Assembly (NCBI GenBank): GCA_008015835.1
Contig: SSGH01000007.1
Location: forward strand, 370,516 to 434,515
Reading direction: 5' to 3'
From: Lysobacter sp.
GTDB lineage: Bacteria > Pseudomonadota > Gammaproteobacteria > Xanthomonadales > Xanthomonadaceae
DNA length: 64,000 nt
The notes beneath the pieces were generated by a model, which searched no databases, was not told the origin of the DNA, and saw only the letters and a program-made list of their open reading frames with translations. Of the stretch, positions 21,655 to 30,092 are shown piece by piece; position 1 is the stretch's first letter; every line of letters begins with the position of its first letter. The translations under genes and the position numbers were made by a program.

Positions 21655-22071
21655 CTACTGTAAGAATCCCTCCACCGCCCTTCTATGGGCTTCCCGCTTG
21701 ATCCTCTCCCCCCGCTCCCATCCCGTCCAGGTGGCAGGATCAACCCCGATCGACCGGGCGGCCTGTAGTTGTGACAGTCCAAGCTCACGGCGCTTTGAGA
21801 CGAGCCGGCCGGCAAGCGTGCCCTCGTCTACCGGCTCCGGCTCATAGCCGAGGAACTCGACAAGGACCGGGACGAACTGAATCTCTGGCTTCCTCTGCCC
21901 CGTTTCCCAGTTGTGAACCGTCCAGGCGTTCACTCCGAGGAGTGCTGCCGCTTCCTCTTGGGTGATCGACAGAACCTGCCGGCGACGGCGGATATGGTCG
22001 CCCAGAGTCTTGAGTTCGAAGTCGTAGCATTTCCGAATCAATGACTTACGGCGAATCCGCACGAATGGCAA
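21655..22071 (-). CDS. Regulator with two XRE-type helix-turn-helix domains
   Basis: The protein is about 138 residues. The first HTH (about 23-74) contains LGDHIRRRRQVLSITQEEAA and GVNAWTVHNWETGQRKP. The second (about 84-137) contains LVSKRRELGLSQLQAARSIG and DPATWTGWERGERIK. Both are Cro/CI-like. The furthest-upstream start is TTG at 22071; GTG or TTG codons a few residues later are alternatives, so the N-terminus is uncertain. It is on the same strand as the caspase operon, 197 bases upstream of it, and its 5' end abuts the right island junction. Its base composition is closer to the host than to the operon, so it may have a different origin. A role as repressor of the operon is inferred. 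Confidence 0.75.
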   Translation of the reverse strand: MPFVRIRRKSLIRKCYDFELKTLGDHIRRRRQVLSITQEEAAALLGVNAWTVHNWETGQRKPEIQFVPVLVEFLGYEPEPVDEGTLAGRLVSKRRELGLSQLQAARSIGVDPATWTGWERGERIKREAHRRAVEGFLQ

Positions 22072-22087
22072 AAAGGCAACGCCTCTA

Positions 22088-22113
22088 TGCCCCTGCGGCT
22101 GGGCCGGCGATCC
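22088..22113 (+). other. Right junction (attR-like) of the island in comM
   Basis: The same 26 bases as at 17265-17290, followed by sequence coding for the comM C-terminal domain. Sequence to its left (22060-22087) does not resemble comM. Confidence 0.7.
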
Positions 22114-22564
22114 TTCGGGCCGATGTCGCTGTCATCCCGACGCGATCCTGCGCTATCGCAGCAAAATTTCAGGCCCGTTGCTCGAACGCATCGACCTGCA
22201 TCTCGAAGTCCCGCGACTGCCGCCCGCCGAGCTGCGACCCGACGCGCCGACAGGGGAATCCAGCGATGTCGTCCGTGCGCGCGTGGTGGGTGCGCGCGCA
22301 CGCCAGCTCGCGCGCGCGGGCACGCTCAACAGCCGGCTCGATCAAGCGCAGACGATGGCGGTGTGCCGGCTCGCGTCGGCGGATCAAGCGCCGCTCGAAC
22401 GCGCGATCGAGGCGCTGCAGCTTTCGGCGCGTTCGATGCATCGCATCCTGCGCGTCGCGCGCACGATCGCCGACCTTGCGGGCAGCGAGGCCATCGCCAC
22501 CGCGCATTTGACCGAGGCGATCGGGTATCGGAAAGGAGAGTCGATAGGACAGCGAGCGGCCTGA
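22088..22564 (+). pseudogene. comM: Stranded original 3' end of comM
   Basis: The frame encodes CPCGWAGDPSGRCRCHPDAI through LLERIDLHLEVPRLPPAELR to AIGYRKGESIGQRAA and a TGA at 22562. This is the complete ComM C-terminal domain from the same residue at which the functional copy changes composition. It has no start codon or ribosome-binding site of its own. Base use is GC-rich like the host and like the 5' part of comM, so it is most simply the ancestral 3' end, displaced when the island entered. It has no stop codon inside, so the displacement may be recent or the piece may still recombine with the functional copy. Confidence 0.8.
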
Positions 22565-22638
22565 TCGCTATGCGACGACTGCGGAGAACGCATGCGGGCG
22601 TATGATCGACGCCATCTCCACTCGCCGAGCGAACGTTC

Positions 22639-23049
22639 ATGAACGCTACCGCGCATTGCCTCTGCGGCGCCGTCGGTTGTTCGCTGCAGTGGCCCAGTCT
22701 GTGGGCCGCGCATTGCCACTGCACGCAATGCCGCCGCGCGCACGGCGCGGCGTTCGTGACCTGGATCGGCATGGCCGAGGAGCGCGTCCGCATCGACGAT
22801 CCTGATTCGCAACTGCGCTGGTTCGCTTCCAGCCCCGGCGCCGAGCGCGGCTTTTGCGCGCGCTGCGGCGGTTCGCTGTTTTTCCGTTCGACGCGCTGGC
22901 CGGGCGAACTGCATATCGCGTACGGAAATCTCGACGGCGAGGCCGATCGTGCGCCGATGGCGCATGTGTTTTGGGACACTCACGTCGATTGGGCGTCGAT
23001 CGAGCCCAGCGACGGCTTGCCGCGAAAAACCGCCGCGGAAACCGTCTAG
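22639..23049 (+). CDS. GFA-family (CENP-V/GFA) zinc protein
   Basis: The protein is 136 residues. Zinc-ligand cysteines are visible in HCLCGAVGC, HCHCTQCRR and FCARCGGSLFF, the spacing typical of the GFA domain first described in a glutathione-dependent formaldehyde-activating enzyme. Most members have no proven reaction, so formaldehyde detoxification is only a possibility. It follows the stranded comM end by 74 bases and is convergent with the array of small exported proteins. The ATG at 22639 gives the expected N-terminus just before the first CxC. Confidence 0.85.
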   Translation: MNATAHCLCGAVGCSLQWPSLWAAHCHCTQCRRAHGAAFVTWIGMAEERVRIDDPDSQLRWFASSPGAERGFCARCGGSLFFRSTRWPGELHIAYGNLDGEADRAPMAHVFWDTHVDWASIEPSDGLPRKTAAETV

Positions 23050-23145
23050 TCGCGGCATCCTAGCCGCCCGCGACTGTGAATCGCTCGCGCGCAGCTCGCG
23101 AGCGCATCGCCTGCGTGCGCGAAACGCCGATCTCGTCGGCAACGC

Positions 23146-23700
23146 TCAATCGGATTTACAGGCGTTCGAGCCCCGCGATTCGGCTTGGCATTTCATCACC
23201 GTGCGCACGCTCTTGCGCGCGTTCTCTTTGTGCTCGCGGTATTCGCGGCCGCTCATGCAAACGGTCGAGAACCGGTGGCTGCCGGCGAGTCGCGTCCGCT
23301 CGCAGATGGTGCGCTCGTCTTCGGCCTTGGTCGCGGCGGCGTTGACCTCTTGTAGCGTATTGAACACTTCCACGCGCTCTTCGACGCGCAATTCCTCCAT
23401 CGACTGCCTGTCGCCGATCAATTGCAGCAAGCGATCCTGCTGCTTGAGCAAGCGCTCGCGGTCGCCCGGGTACATTTCTTTGAACGCACCGCGCGCCTCG
23501 GCGACCTGCACGCGCAATTGCGTCTGCTGCTCGACGATTTGACGCAGCGTCGGTTGCGGTGCGGCGGGCGGCGGCGCATCCGCGGCCGACGATGCGAAGG
23601 ATACGAGCAACGCGAACGCGGCCAACGTCCGCATCAATGCGGAACGCGCAGCGCGCACGGGACGAGGCCGAGCGTCGAACTCGGCGGCGATCGTTTTCAT
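23146..23700 (-). CDS. Small exported Cys-rich paralog, copy A
   Basis: The product is about 184 residues. A hydrophobic signal segment (MRTLAAFALLVSFASSAADA) is preceded by 22 extra residues if the ATG at 23700 is used; an ATG at 23634 would give a classical signal peptide. The mature part has a helix-rich first half (LRQIVEQQTQLRVQVAEARG, then ELRVEERVEVFNTLQEV) and the conserved motif ICERTRLAGSHRFSTVCMSG followed by REYREHKENARKSVRTVMKC and a final Cys. This is the array member nearest the GFA gene and most similar to copy B. I do not recognise the family. Cysteines in pairs suggest disulfides in the periplasm. Confidence 0.75.
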   Translation of the reverse strand: MKTIAAEFDARPRPVRAARSALMRTLAAFALLVSFASSAADAPPPAAPQPTLRQIVEQQTQLRVQVAEARGAFKEMYPGDRERLLKQQDRLLQLIGDRQSMEELRVEERVEVFNTLQEVNAAATKAEDERTICERTRLAGSHRFSTVCMSGREYREHKENARKSVRTVMKCQAESRGSNACKSD

Positions 23701-23795
23701 AGCGTTTCCCAATGGAGTTCGATGGCGGGTTCTTTTGGGCGTTCGATTCGTCGAGCGATCTCGCGATGGCGAGACCGGCGCTTCGATTTTGGCTT

Positions 23796-24344
23796 TCAAT
23801 CCGAGACGCATCCTTCTTCGCACTTCATCACCGTGCGCAGGCCTTTGCGTGCGTTCTCTTTATGCTCGCGGTATTCGCGGCCGCTCATGCACACGACGGA
23901 GAAGCGATGGCTGCCGGTCAGCCGCGTTCGCTCGCAGATGGTTCGCTCCTCCTCCGCTTTGGTCGCCGCCGCTTCGACCTCTTGCAGCGCGTTGAACACC
24001 TCCACGCGTTCTTCCGCGCGCAAGCCGCCGAGACTATCCTTGCCGCGCAGGAGCTCCAACAGGCGATCCTGTCGGGCCAGCAAGCGGAGCCGGTCGCCTT
24101 CGTGCATGTCTTTGAACGCGCCGCGCCGTCCTTGCACCTGTGCGCGCAGCGCGGTTTGTTGCGCGACGATCTCGGGAATCGAAGGCGCCGGCTTCGCGTC
24201 CGAAGGGGACGCGGAGGACGACGACGCCTCGCCGGCGAAGGCGATCGCAGGCATCGTCGTCGCTGCGCAACAAACGGAGAACACGGCGGCGAACATCGCC
24301 GCGACGATGGGCGACCGAAGATCGGTGCGATACGGTGCTGTCAT
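23796..24344 (-). CDS. Small exported Cys-rich paralog, copy B
   Basis: The product is about 182 residues starting MTAPYRTDLRS, with a hydrophobic export segment at about 13-40. The mature region repeats the copy A plan: IPEIVAQQTALRAQVQGRRG, LRAEERVEVFNALQEVEAAA, ICERTRLTGSHRFSVVCMSG, then REYREHKENARKGLRTVMKC and a final Cys before VSD. The near identity to copy A across the Cys motif shows a recent duplication. The ribosome-binding site is weak (CGGAACG). Confidence 0.75.
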   Translation of the reverse strand: MTAPYRTDLRSPIVAAMFAAVFSVCCAATTMPAIAFAGEASSSSASPSDAKPAPSIPEIVAQQTALRAQVQGRRGAFKDMHEGDRLRLLARQDRLLELLRGKDSLGGLRAEERVEVFNALQEVEAAATKAEEERTICERTRLTGSHRFSVVCMSGREYREHKENARKGLRTVMKCEEGCVSD

Positions 24345-24424
24345 AGAACGTTCCGAAATAGCGGCTATCGGCGGGCGCGCATGAGAAGGATCTCGTGCAC
24401 CAGGAAGGCGAAGCGCAGAGCGCA

Positions 24425-25030
24425 TCAGAGTCCTTCGGCCAAGAGTTTCTGTTCGCCGCCGCCGATCGCGCCGCCCTCCTCGTTCCGGCAACCCAGCGTC
24501 GTCGACGTCCCGCTGCACTTGAAGGTCGTCCGCATGCTTTGGCGCGCGCGTTCTTTGTGTTCGCGGTATTCCTTCGCGGTCATGCACACCACTTGGAACC
24601 GGTTGGAGCCGACGGTGCGCGAACGTTCGCAGACTTTTCGGTCTTCTTCGGCATTGCGCACGACCGCGCTCACCCACTCCAGGTGATTGAACAATTCGAT
24701 TTTTTCCTCGGCGCGCAATTGCGAAACGTCGTCGCGCCCTTCCAGCAACTGCAGGATGCGATCCTGCTTCTTGGTCAGCTCGTCGCGCTCGATCTGGGTC
24801 AAATCCTTGAACGCGCCTTTTTTCGCGAGCACATCGGCGCGCAGTTGCCTCTGTTGGTCGACGATCTGCCGCACCGTCGGCTGTTGCGCTTCCGCCGCGG
24901 GCGCCGCGGCCGTTTGAGCCGACGCCGGCAGGGCGACGGCCGCGCTCAGCGCGAGAGCGAGGGTTGCGATCAGTGCGCGAGCGCGATGGATTCGCGTGGC
25001 GATGACATCGGAAACGTGTACGTGCGTCAT
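24425..25030 (-). CDS. Small exported Cys-rich paralog, copy C
   Basis: The product is about 201 residues from an ATG at 25030 after GAGGACG. The signal segment is RALIATLALALSAAVALPAS. It shares VRQIVDQQRQLRADVLAKKG, LRAEEKIELFNHLEWVSAVV, VCERSRTVGSNRFQVVCMTA and KEYREHKERARQSMRTTFKC, and then carries a C-terminal extension with a fourth Cys (TLGCRNEEGG) that the other copies lack or shorten. It is the most divergent of the four-Cys members. Confidence 0.75.
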   Translation of the reverse strand: MTHVHVSDVIATRIHRARALIATLALALSAAVALPASAQTAAAPAAEAQQPTVRQIVDQQRQLRADVLAKKGAFKDLTQIERDELTKKQDRILQLLEGRDDVSQLRAEEKIELFNHLEWVSAVVRNAEEDRKVCERSRTVGSNRFQVVCMTAKEYREHKERARQSMRTTFKCSGTSTTLGCRNEEGGAIGGGEQKLLAEGL

Positions 25031-25639
25031 GCGGACGTCCTCAAGCGGTGAATGCGATCGCGAAGATCGCGGCGACGGGTCCGAATCGCGGCCGAACGAC
25101 ACCGTTGCCGCGACGAGCGCAGTCATGACGGTCGGCAGCGATCCGCTGCTGGGTGGAGAATTCCCTCGGAAGCGAAGACGCCCGCTCGAGCGGGGGCGCC
25201 TTCCACGTGAGGATGTCGCACCGTGCGAAAGCGTCGCAGCGATCGCGCGATTCGATCGGACGGCGTCGCCTGGACACCTCGGGGGATAGACGAGTCGACG
25301 CATCGCGCAGACGAAACGCTCGGCGTCGCGAGAGGCGAGCGGAGCGGACGCGGCGGAAGTGAGCGACGGTTGCGAGCCGGCGTGTCCCCACGCGCTCGGG
25401 ACGTTCAGCGGCTTAGCGGGCCGTCGAAAAACAGCCCGCTAGCGCAGCCAAGGAGGGCTGCGACGACGAAGCCAGCGCGTGAGCGATGGATTCGTCGCGA
25501 GAGCCCGTCCGGACATGCGCCGGACTGGCGACTCGACAGTGCAGGCAGGAGCCGGCACGAACGGCAGCGCCGGCCGCGAAGCGGCGAACCGGATAACGAC
25601 GAGTCGAAACGCTCGCGATGAGCGTTTTTCGACAACTCG
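25031..25639. other. 609-base gap in the paralog array, possible small non-autonomous element
   Basis: No convincing gene. Inverted copies of GTCGAAAAAC at 25423-25432 and 25624-25633 bound about 210 bases. Near the left one is a hairpin (AGCGGGC 25415-25421 with GCCCGCT 25434-25440), and near the right one is a stem ACGCTC-ATCGC-GAGCGT on the minus strand. It may be a MITE-like insertion or simply two terminators. Confidence 0.35.
25606..25630 (-). terminator. Probable terminator downstream of copy D
   Basis: The stem AAACGCTC/GAGCGTTT with a short loop lies just past the copy D stop and is flanked by A and T runs on both sides, so it could work in both directions. Confidence 0.5.
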
Positions 25640-26104
25640 TTAGGGAGCGTTCGAGGTCAGCGCGTTCTGCGCCTGACGCTTATGCTCGCGGTAGTCGCCG
25701 ACGTTCATGCACAGCAAGCGATAGCGGTTGCTGCCGATGACCTTGGTGCGCTCGCAGACTTGGCGGTTGTCCGTGGCCTTATTCACGGCCGCTTTGACCG
25801 ATTCCAGATGGTTGAACAATTCGATCTTCTCGTCCACGCGCAGCTCGTCGATGCTGCCGTGGCCGTCGAGCATTTCCAGCACGCGGGTCTGGGCTTTGAC
25901 CAAAGCGTCGCGGTCGCTGGCGTTCAGATCCTTGAACGGGCCGCGGCCGGCGACCACCATCGCCCGCAGGTGGCTTTGCTGTACGACGATATCCCGGACG
26001 GCCGGCGGTACCGGGCTCTCGGTCGAAGCGATCGCGGCCAGAGCGGCCGACAGCCCCAGCGCCAGCATCGTGACCGTGTTTGCGGCCCGTCTACGGATGT
26101 TCAT
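25640..26104 (-). CDS. Small exported paralog, copy D (two Cys)
   Basis: The product is 154 residues from an ATG at 26104 preceded by GGAGGCG. It has a clear Sec signal (TVTMLALGLSAALAAIAS). The family motifs are VRDIVVQQSHLRAMVVAGRG, LRVDEKIELFNHLESVKAAV, VCERTKVIGSNRYRLLCMNV and DYREHKRQAQNAL. It lacks the C-terminal Cys pair of copies A-C and ends soon after the YREHK motif. It is separated from copy C by 609 bases. Confidence 0.78.
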   Translation of the reverse strand: MNIRRRAANTVTMLALGLSAALAAIASTESPVPPAVRDIVVQQSHLRAMVVAGRGPFKDLNASDRDALVKAQTRVLEMLDGHGSIDELRVDEKIELFNHLESVKAAVNKATDNRQVCERTKVIGSNRYRLLCMNVGDYREHKRQAQNALTSNAP

Positions 26105-26225
26105 CGTCGCCTCCGAGTACGTCGCGGCGGATCGCGATCCGCCGCCCGAGCCGTCGGTGTACCACAACCGGAGGCGGCGCGCATCCCGCCGCGCACAACG
26201 GCCGCGGCGGGATGGAGGCGAACCC

Positions 26226-26675
26226 TCAGCGCTCGACGCGCAGACCTTCCTGCTGGGCGCGCTCGCGCAGGCGGCGGCGTTCGGCCACGGTCATGCACTT
26301 GTTCTGCGGGCGGTTGGAGCCGATCACTTTCACGCGCTCGCACACCATGCGGCTGTCCTCGGCCTTCGCCACCAAGGCGCGGACTTCCTCAACCGCGTTC
26401 ACCAGGCGGACTTTCTCGTCTTCACGCATGCCGTCGAACGTGGTGCGGCCTTCGATCAGCGAGTACACCATGCTCTGCTTGCTCAGGATCGTCTGCTTTT
26501 CGTCGTCGGTCAGATGGGCGTAATCGCCCTTTTTCGCGGCCAGATCGCGCTGGAGCGCGTCCTGCGCGGCGCGCAGGCTCTGCGGCGTGCCGTCGATGAC
26601 GATGGCGTCGTCGGCGACGACGGAAAAAGACAGCGTGGCCGCGAGACAAAGGGCGGCCAGGGAAGCGAGGCGCAT
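26226..26675 (-). CDS. Small exported paralog, copy E (two Cys)
   Basis: The product is 149 residues with the signal peptide MRLASLAALCLAATLSFSVV. The plan is the same but more diverged: LRAAQDALQRDLAAKKGDYA, MREDEKVRLVNAVEEVRALV, VCERVKVIGSNRPQNKCMTV and AERRRLRERAQQEG. It keeps the CER..x.GS.R....CM core that defines the array. The first gene of the array in transcription order, it lies 191 bases from the aceA stop, with a 14-base-pair hairpin between. Confidence 0.78.
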   Translation of the reverse strand: MRLASLAALCLAATLSFSVVADDAIVIDGTPQSLRAAQDALQRDLAAKKGDYAHLTDDEKQTILSKQSMVYSLIEGRTTFDGMREDEKVRLVNAVEEVRALVAKAEDSRMVCERVKVIGSNRPQNKCMTVAERRRLRERAQQEGLRVER

Positions 26676-26750
26676 GCGGATGTTCTTCTTCGGAGTGGGC
26701 CGCACAGAATACGCGGGCCGACGCGCATCGCGACGGGCAAGAAGTCATGC

Positions 26751-26782
26751 GAACGGCCGAAGACGCGGGTCTTCGGCCGTTC
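26751..26782 (-). terminator. Hairpin after aceA
   Basis: Perfect 14-base arms (26751-26764 and 26769-26782) enclose a 4-base loop, between aceA and the paralog array. There is no clear U run on the minus strand, so termination strength is uncertain. Confidence 0.5.
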
Positions 26783-26866
26783 ATGTTGTCGCCGAATGCA
26801 GCGTTGATCGGCTCAGATGGGCGCGGATCGGCGCGGCGCCGACGATGCGACGCCGCGAGCGCATGA

Positions 26867-28168
26867 TCAGGCCGCGGCGGCCGGCGCCTCGTGGAACTGC
26901 TCTTCCTCGGTCGAGCCCTTGAGCGCCACGGTCGAGGACTGCCCGCCTTGGATCGTCTGGGTCACGCTGTCGAAATACCCGGTACCCACTTCGCGCTGAT
27001 GCTTGACCGCGGTGAAGCCGCGATCGGCGGCGGCGAACTCGGCTTCCTGCAACTCGACGAAGGCGCTCATCTGGCGGCGGGCGTAGCCGTGCGCGAGGTT
27101 GAACATCGAGTAGTTCAGCGCATGGAAACCGGCCAGCGTGATGAACTGGAACTTGTAGCCGTAGCTGGCGATTTCCTTCTGGAACTTGGCGATGGTGGCG
27201 TCGTCCAGGTTCTTCTTCCAGTTGAAGCTCGGCGAGCAGTTGTAGGCCAGCAGCTTGCCCGGGAACTTGGCGTGGATGGCTTCGGCGAACTTGCGCGCGA
27301 ATTCGAGATCCGGCTTGCCGGTTTCGCACCACACCAAGTCCGCGTACGGCGCGTAAGCGAGACCGCGGCTGATCGCTTGATCCAAGCCGTTCTTGGTCTT
27401 GTAGAAGCCTTCGACCGTGCGCTCGCCGGTGCAGAACGGCACATCGTTGGCGTCGACGTCGCTGGTGAGCAAGTCGGCGGCTTCGGCGTCGGTGCGCGCG
27501 ACGATCAGCGTCGGCACGCCCATCACGTCGGCGGCGAGGCGAGCGGCGACGAGTTTCTCCACCGCTTCGCGGGTCGGCACCAGCACTTTGCCGCCCATGT
27601 GGCCGCACTTCTTCACGCTGGCGAGCTGGTCTTCGAAATGCACGCCGGACGCGCCGGCCTCGATCATCGCCTTCATCAATTCGAAGGCGTTGAGCACGCC
27701 GCCGAAGCCGGCTTCGGCATCGGCCACGATCGGCTGCAGGAAGTCGATATCGCCGGTGCCTTCGGCGCATTGGATCTGATCGGCGCGCAGCAGCGTGTTG
27801 TTGATGCGCTTGACCACCTGCGGCACCGAATTCGCCGGGTACAGCGATTGGTCGGGATACATTTCGCCGGCGATGTTCGCATCGGCCGCGACCTGCCAGC
27901 CGCTGAGATAAATCGCCTTCAAGCCGGCCTTGACCTGCTGCATCGCCTGATTGCCCGTGAGCGCGCCGAGGGCGTTGACGAAATCCTCGGTCTGCAGATA
28001 TTTCCAGAGCTTCTCGGCGCCGAGACGGGCGATGGAATGATCGACCGGCACCGTGCCGCGCAGGCGGACCACGTCTTCGGCGCTGTACGGGCGGGTCACC
28101 CCGGCCCAGCGCGGGTTGTTGTTCCAATCCAGCTTCAGTTGTTCGGCGGTGGGCAGCGTGGTCTTCAT
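26867..28168 (-). CDS. aceA: Isocitrate lyase
   Basis: This is the first glyoxylate-shunt enzyme: it cleaves isocitrate to glyoxylate and succinate in the cytosol, allowing growth on acetate and fatty acids. The 433 residues are full length. The catalytic loop KKCGHMGGK near residue 187-195 with the active Cys is intact, and the metal and substrate motifs [18 protein letters not shown] and [11 protein letters not shown] are present. The start [15 protein letters not shown] at 28168 is the family start. It lies downstream of aceB on the same strand, separated by 119 bases that hold a large palindrome. Confidence 0.95.
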   Translation of the reverse strand: MKTTLPTAEQLKLDWNNNPRWAGVTRPYSAEDVVRLRGTVPVDHSIARLGAEKLWKYLQTEDFVNALGALTGNQAMQQVKAGLKAIYLSGWQVAADANIAGEMYPDQSLYPANSVPQVVKRINNTLLRADQIQCAEGTGDIDFLQPIVADAEAGFGGVLNAFELMKAMIEAGASGVHFEDQLASVKKCGHMGGKVLVPTREAVEKLVAARLAADVMGVPTLIVARTDAEAADLLTSDVDANDVPFCTGERTVEGFYKTKNGLDQAISRGLAYAPYADLVWCETGKPDLEFARKFAEAIHAKFPGKLLAYNCSPSFNWKKNLDDATIAKFQKEIASYGYKFQFITLAGFHALNYSMFNLAHGYARRQMSAFVELQEAEFAAADRGFTAVKHQREVGTGYFDSVTQTIQGGQSSTVALKGSTEEEQFHEAPAAAA

Positions 28169-28218
28169 GGTCGTGTGTCCTGCGTGGGGTCTGTGATGTC
28201 GCGAAAAGTGTGTTGGTT

Positions 28219-28275
28219 GTGGGAGGGCCGGAAGGCCCGAACAGACAATAGGTTCGGGCCTTCCGGCCCTCCCAC
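28219..28275. repeat. Perfect 24-bp inverted repeat (REP-like) between aceB and aceA
   Basis: Arms 28219-28242 and 28252-28275 are perfect complements with the 9-base loop AGACAATAG. The arm starts GTGGGAGGGCCGGAAGGCCC, related to the palindrome at 53133-53207. Such xanthomonad REP-like units are spread by REP-associated transposases; a broken one lies at 63062-63585. Being inside the aceBA transcript, it could lower aceA expression or protect the aceB mRNA. Confidence 0.75.
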
Positions 28276-28287
28276 AGCATCGGCGGG

Positions 28288-29970
28288 TCAATCGATGCGT
28301 TCGTACGCCGGCAGCGTGAGGAAATCGGCGAGCGTGTCGCGGTGGGTGAGGTCCGACAGCAGCGCGATCGCTTCCTGGACGCGCGCGGCGCCGACGACGC
28401 TCGCATCGGCCGCGAGCTTCGACGGCAATCCGATCAAGGCGCGCTCGAACAGCGCGAAATCGAGCGGCGTACCGTCGGCCAAATGCAGCGGATCGCGGCC
28501 GCCGTCGTTCGTGTAATGCAGCCATTGCCACAACTGCGCGCGCGCGATTTCGGCGGTGGCGGCGTCTTCCATCATGCCGTGGATCGGCACGCAGCCGTTG
28601 CCGTCGAGCCATGCGGCGAGATAACGCACGCACACTTCGACGTTGCCGAAGAAGCCGGCTTCGGTGATCGTGCCGAGCGAAGGCCGCAACAAATCCTCAG
28701 CGGCGACGTTCACGTCGAGACGACCGACGTGCTGCTGATGCGGCTGCGGCATGCGCGCATCGAAAATCTCGCGCGCGATCGGCACGAGCCCCGGATGCGC
28801 CACCCAGGTGCCGTCGTGACCGGCCTCGGCTTCGCGCAGCTTGTCGGCGCGCACGCGGGCGATCGCAGCGGCATTCGCAGCTTCGTCGCGCGGGTTCGGA
28901 ATCTGCGCGGCCATGCCGCCCATCGCGTGCGCGCGACGGCGATGGCAGGTCTTGATCAACAGTTCCGAATAGGCCTTCAAGAACGGTTGCGTCATCGTCA
29001 CTTGGCCGCGTTCGGGCAGCACGCGGCTGGCGCGCGCGCCGCCGCGATGCGCACGCAGCGTTTTGATGTACGAAAAAATGTAGTCCCAACGCCCGCAGTT
29101 CAAACCGACGATGCGGTCGCGCAGCGCGTGCAGGATTTCGTCCATCTCGAACGCCGCCGGCAGGGTTTCGATCAGCACCGTCGCCTTCATCTGGCCGTGC
29201 GCTAAACCCAGCATCTGTTCGATCTCGCCCATCGCGGCGTCCCACAACTGCGCCTCTTCCATGCACTGCAGTTTGGGCAGATAGAAATACGGGCCGCGAT
29301 CCTGCGCCGCGAGCGCGGTCGCGTTGTGGAAAGCGAACAGCCCCAAATCGAACAGGCCGCCGCTCATGCGCGCGCCGTCGATGCGGACGTGCTTCTCGTC
29401 CAGATGCCAGCCGCGCGGACGCACCAGCAGTACCGCGCGCTCGGCGGCGGGCTTCAAACGGTATTGCTTACCGTTGCCCTCGAACGTCAGCGTGCCGGCC
29501 ACGGCGTCGCGCAGCGCGCGCTGGCCGGTCAGCAGGTTCGCCCAGGTCGGGGCGGTGGAATCCTCGAAGTCCGCCATGTAGCAGTTCGCGCCCGAGTTCA
29601 GCGCATTGATGACCATCTTCGGATCGACCGGGCCGGTGATCTCCACCCGGCGGTCGAGCAAAGCGTCCGGAATCGGCGCCACGTGCCAGTCGCTCTCGCG
29701 AATGGCCCGGGTGTCTTCGCGGAAATCCGGCAGCGTGCCGGCGTCGAATTGGGCTTGGCGCGCCTGGCGGGCGGCGAGGCGAATCCGGCGCTGCGGCTCG
29801 AAACGGCGGTGCAGCGCGGCCAAGAAGCGCAGGGCCTCGGGCGTCAGCAGGGCGTCCTGACCGGGAAACGCGCCGAGAACTTCGACCCCGGCGTCCGCGC
29901 CCTGCGGGGCGTCGGCTGCGGGGGCGGAGGTTTGCGCTCCGATCGCTTGAGGTTTCAGAACAGCGGACAT
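28288..29970 (-). CDS. aceB: Malate synthase A
   Basis: This is the second glyoxylate-shunt enzyme: it condenses glyoxylate with acetyl-CoA to malate. The 560 residues fit the A isoform. Landmarks include [53 protein letters not shown] and the acid/base region [12 protein letters not shown] near residue 448. The ATG at 29970 is preferred; a TTG five codons upstream is possible. It is divergent from the LysR regulator, with overlapping promoters in the 122-base interval. Confidence 0.94.
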   Translation of the reverse strand: MSAVLKPQAIGAQTSAPAADAPQGADAGVEVLGAFPGQDALLTPEALRFLAALHRRFEPQRRIRLAARQARQAQFDAGTLPDFREDTRAIRESDWHVAPIPDALLDRRVEITGPVDPKMVINALNSGANCYMADFEDSTAPTWANLLTGQRALRDAVAGTLTFEGNGKQYRLKPAAERAVLLVRPRGWHLDEKHVRIDGARMSGGLFDLGLFAFHNATALAAQDRGPYFYLPKLQCMEEAQLWDAAMGEIEQMLGLAHGQMKATVLIETLPAAFEMDEILHALRDRIVGLNCGRWDYIFSYIKTLRAHRGGARASRVLPERGQVTMTQPFLKAYSELLIKTCHRRRAHAMGGMAAQIPNPRDEAANAAAIARVRADKLREAEAGHDGTWVAHPGLVPIAREIFDARMPQPHQQHVGRLDVNVAAEDLLRPSLGTITEAGFFGNVEVCVRYLAAWLDGNGCVPIHGMMEDAATAEIARAQLWQWLHYTNDGGRDPLHLADGTPLDFALFERALIGLPSKLAADASVVGAARVQEAIALLSDLTHRDTLADFLTLPAYERID

Positions 29971-30019
29971 GGGGACATCCGACAACGTGGGGAGCCCACC
30001 ATCCGCGCACGTACAGTAT

Positions 30020-30066
30020 TTGACAACTCAGTTTTTTCAATTGTAATTATTAGCCATGCTTATAAG
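30020..30066. promoter_or_regulatory. Divergent aceB / lysR promoter region
   Basis: On the plus strand TTGACA (30020-30025) and TGTAAT (30042-30047) are 16 bases apart and read toward lysR. On the minus strand TTGAAA and TACTGT with a similar spacing read toward aceB. The palindrome CTTATAAG (30059-30066) is a candidate LysR-type binding site. The assignment is by motif only. Confidence 0.55.
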
Positions 30067-30092
30067 TAGGCGAATCAAACACCTCCGCGCCC

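Noticed and set aside
21477..21815. A 112-codon minus-strand frame overlapping the two-HTH regulator
   Set aside because: Overlaps a gene with clear HTH domains in another frame; no ribosome-binding site and a low-complexity sequence.
17745..22087. An integrase or transposase for the comM island
   Set aside because: All frames between the junctions were considered; none resembles a tyrosine or serine recombinase or a DDE transposase.
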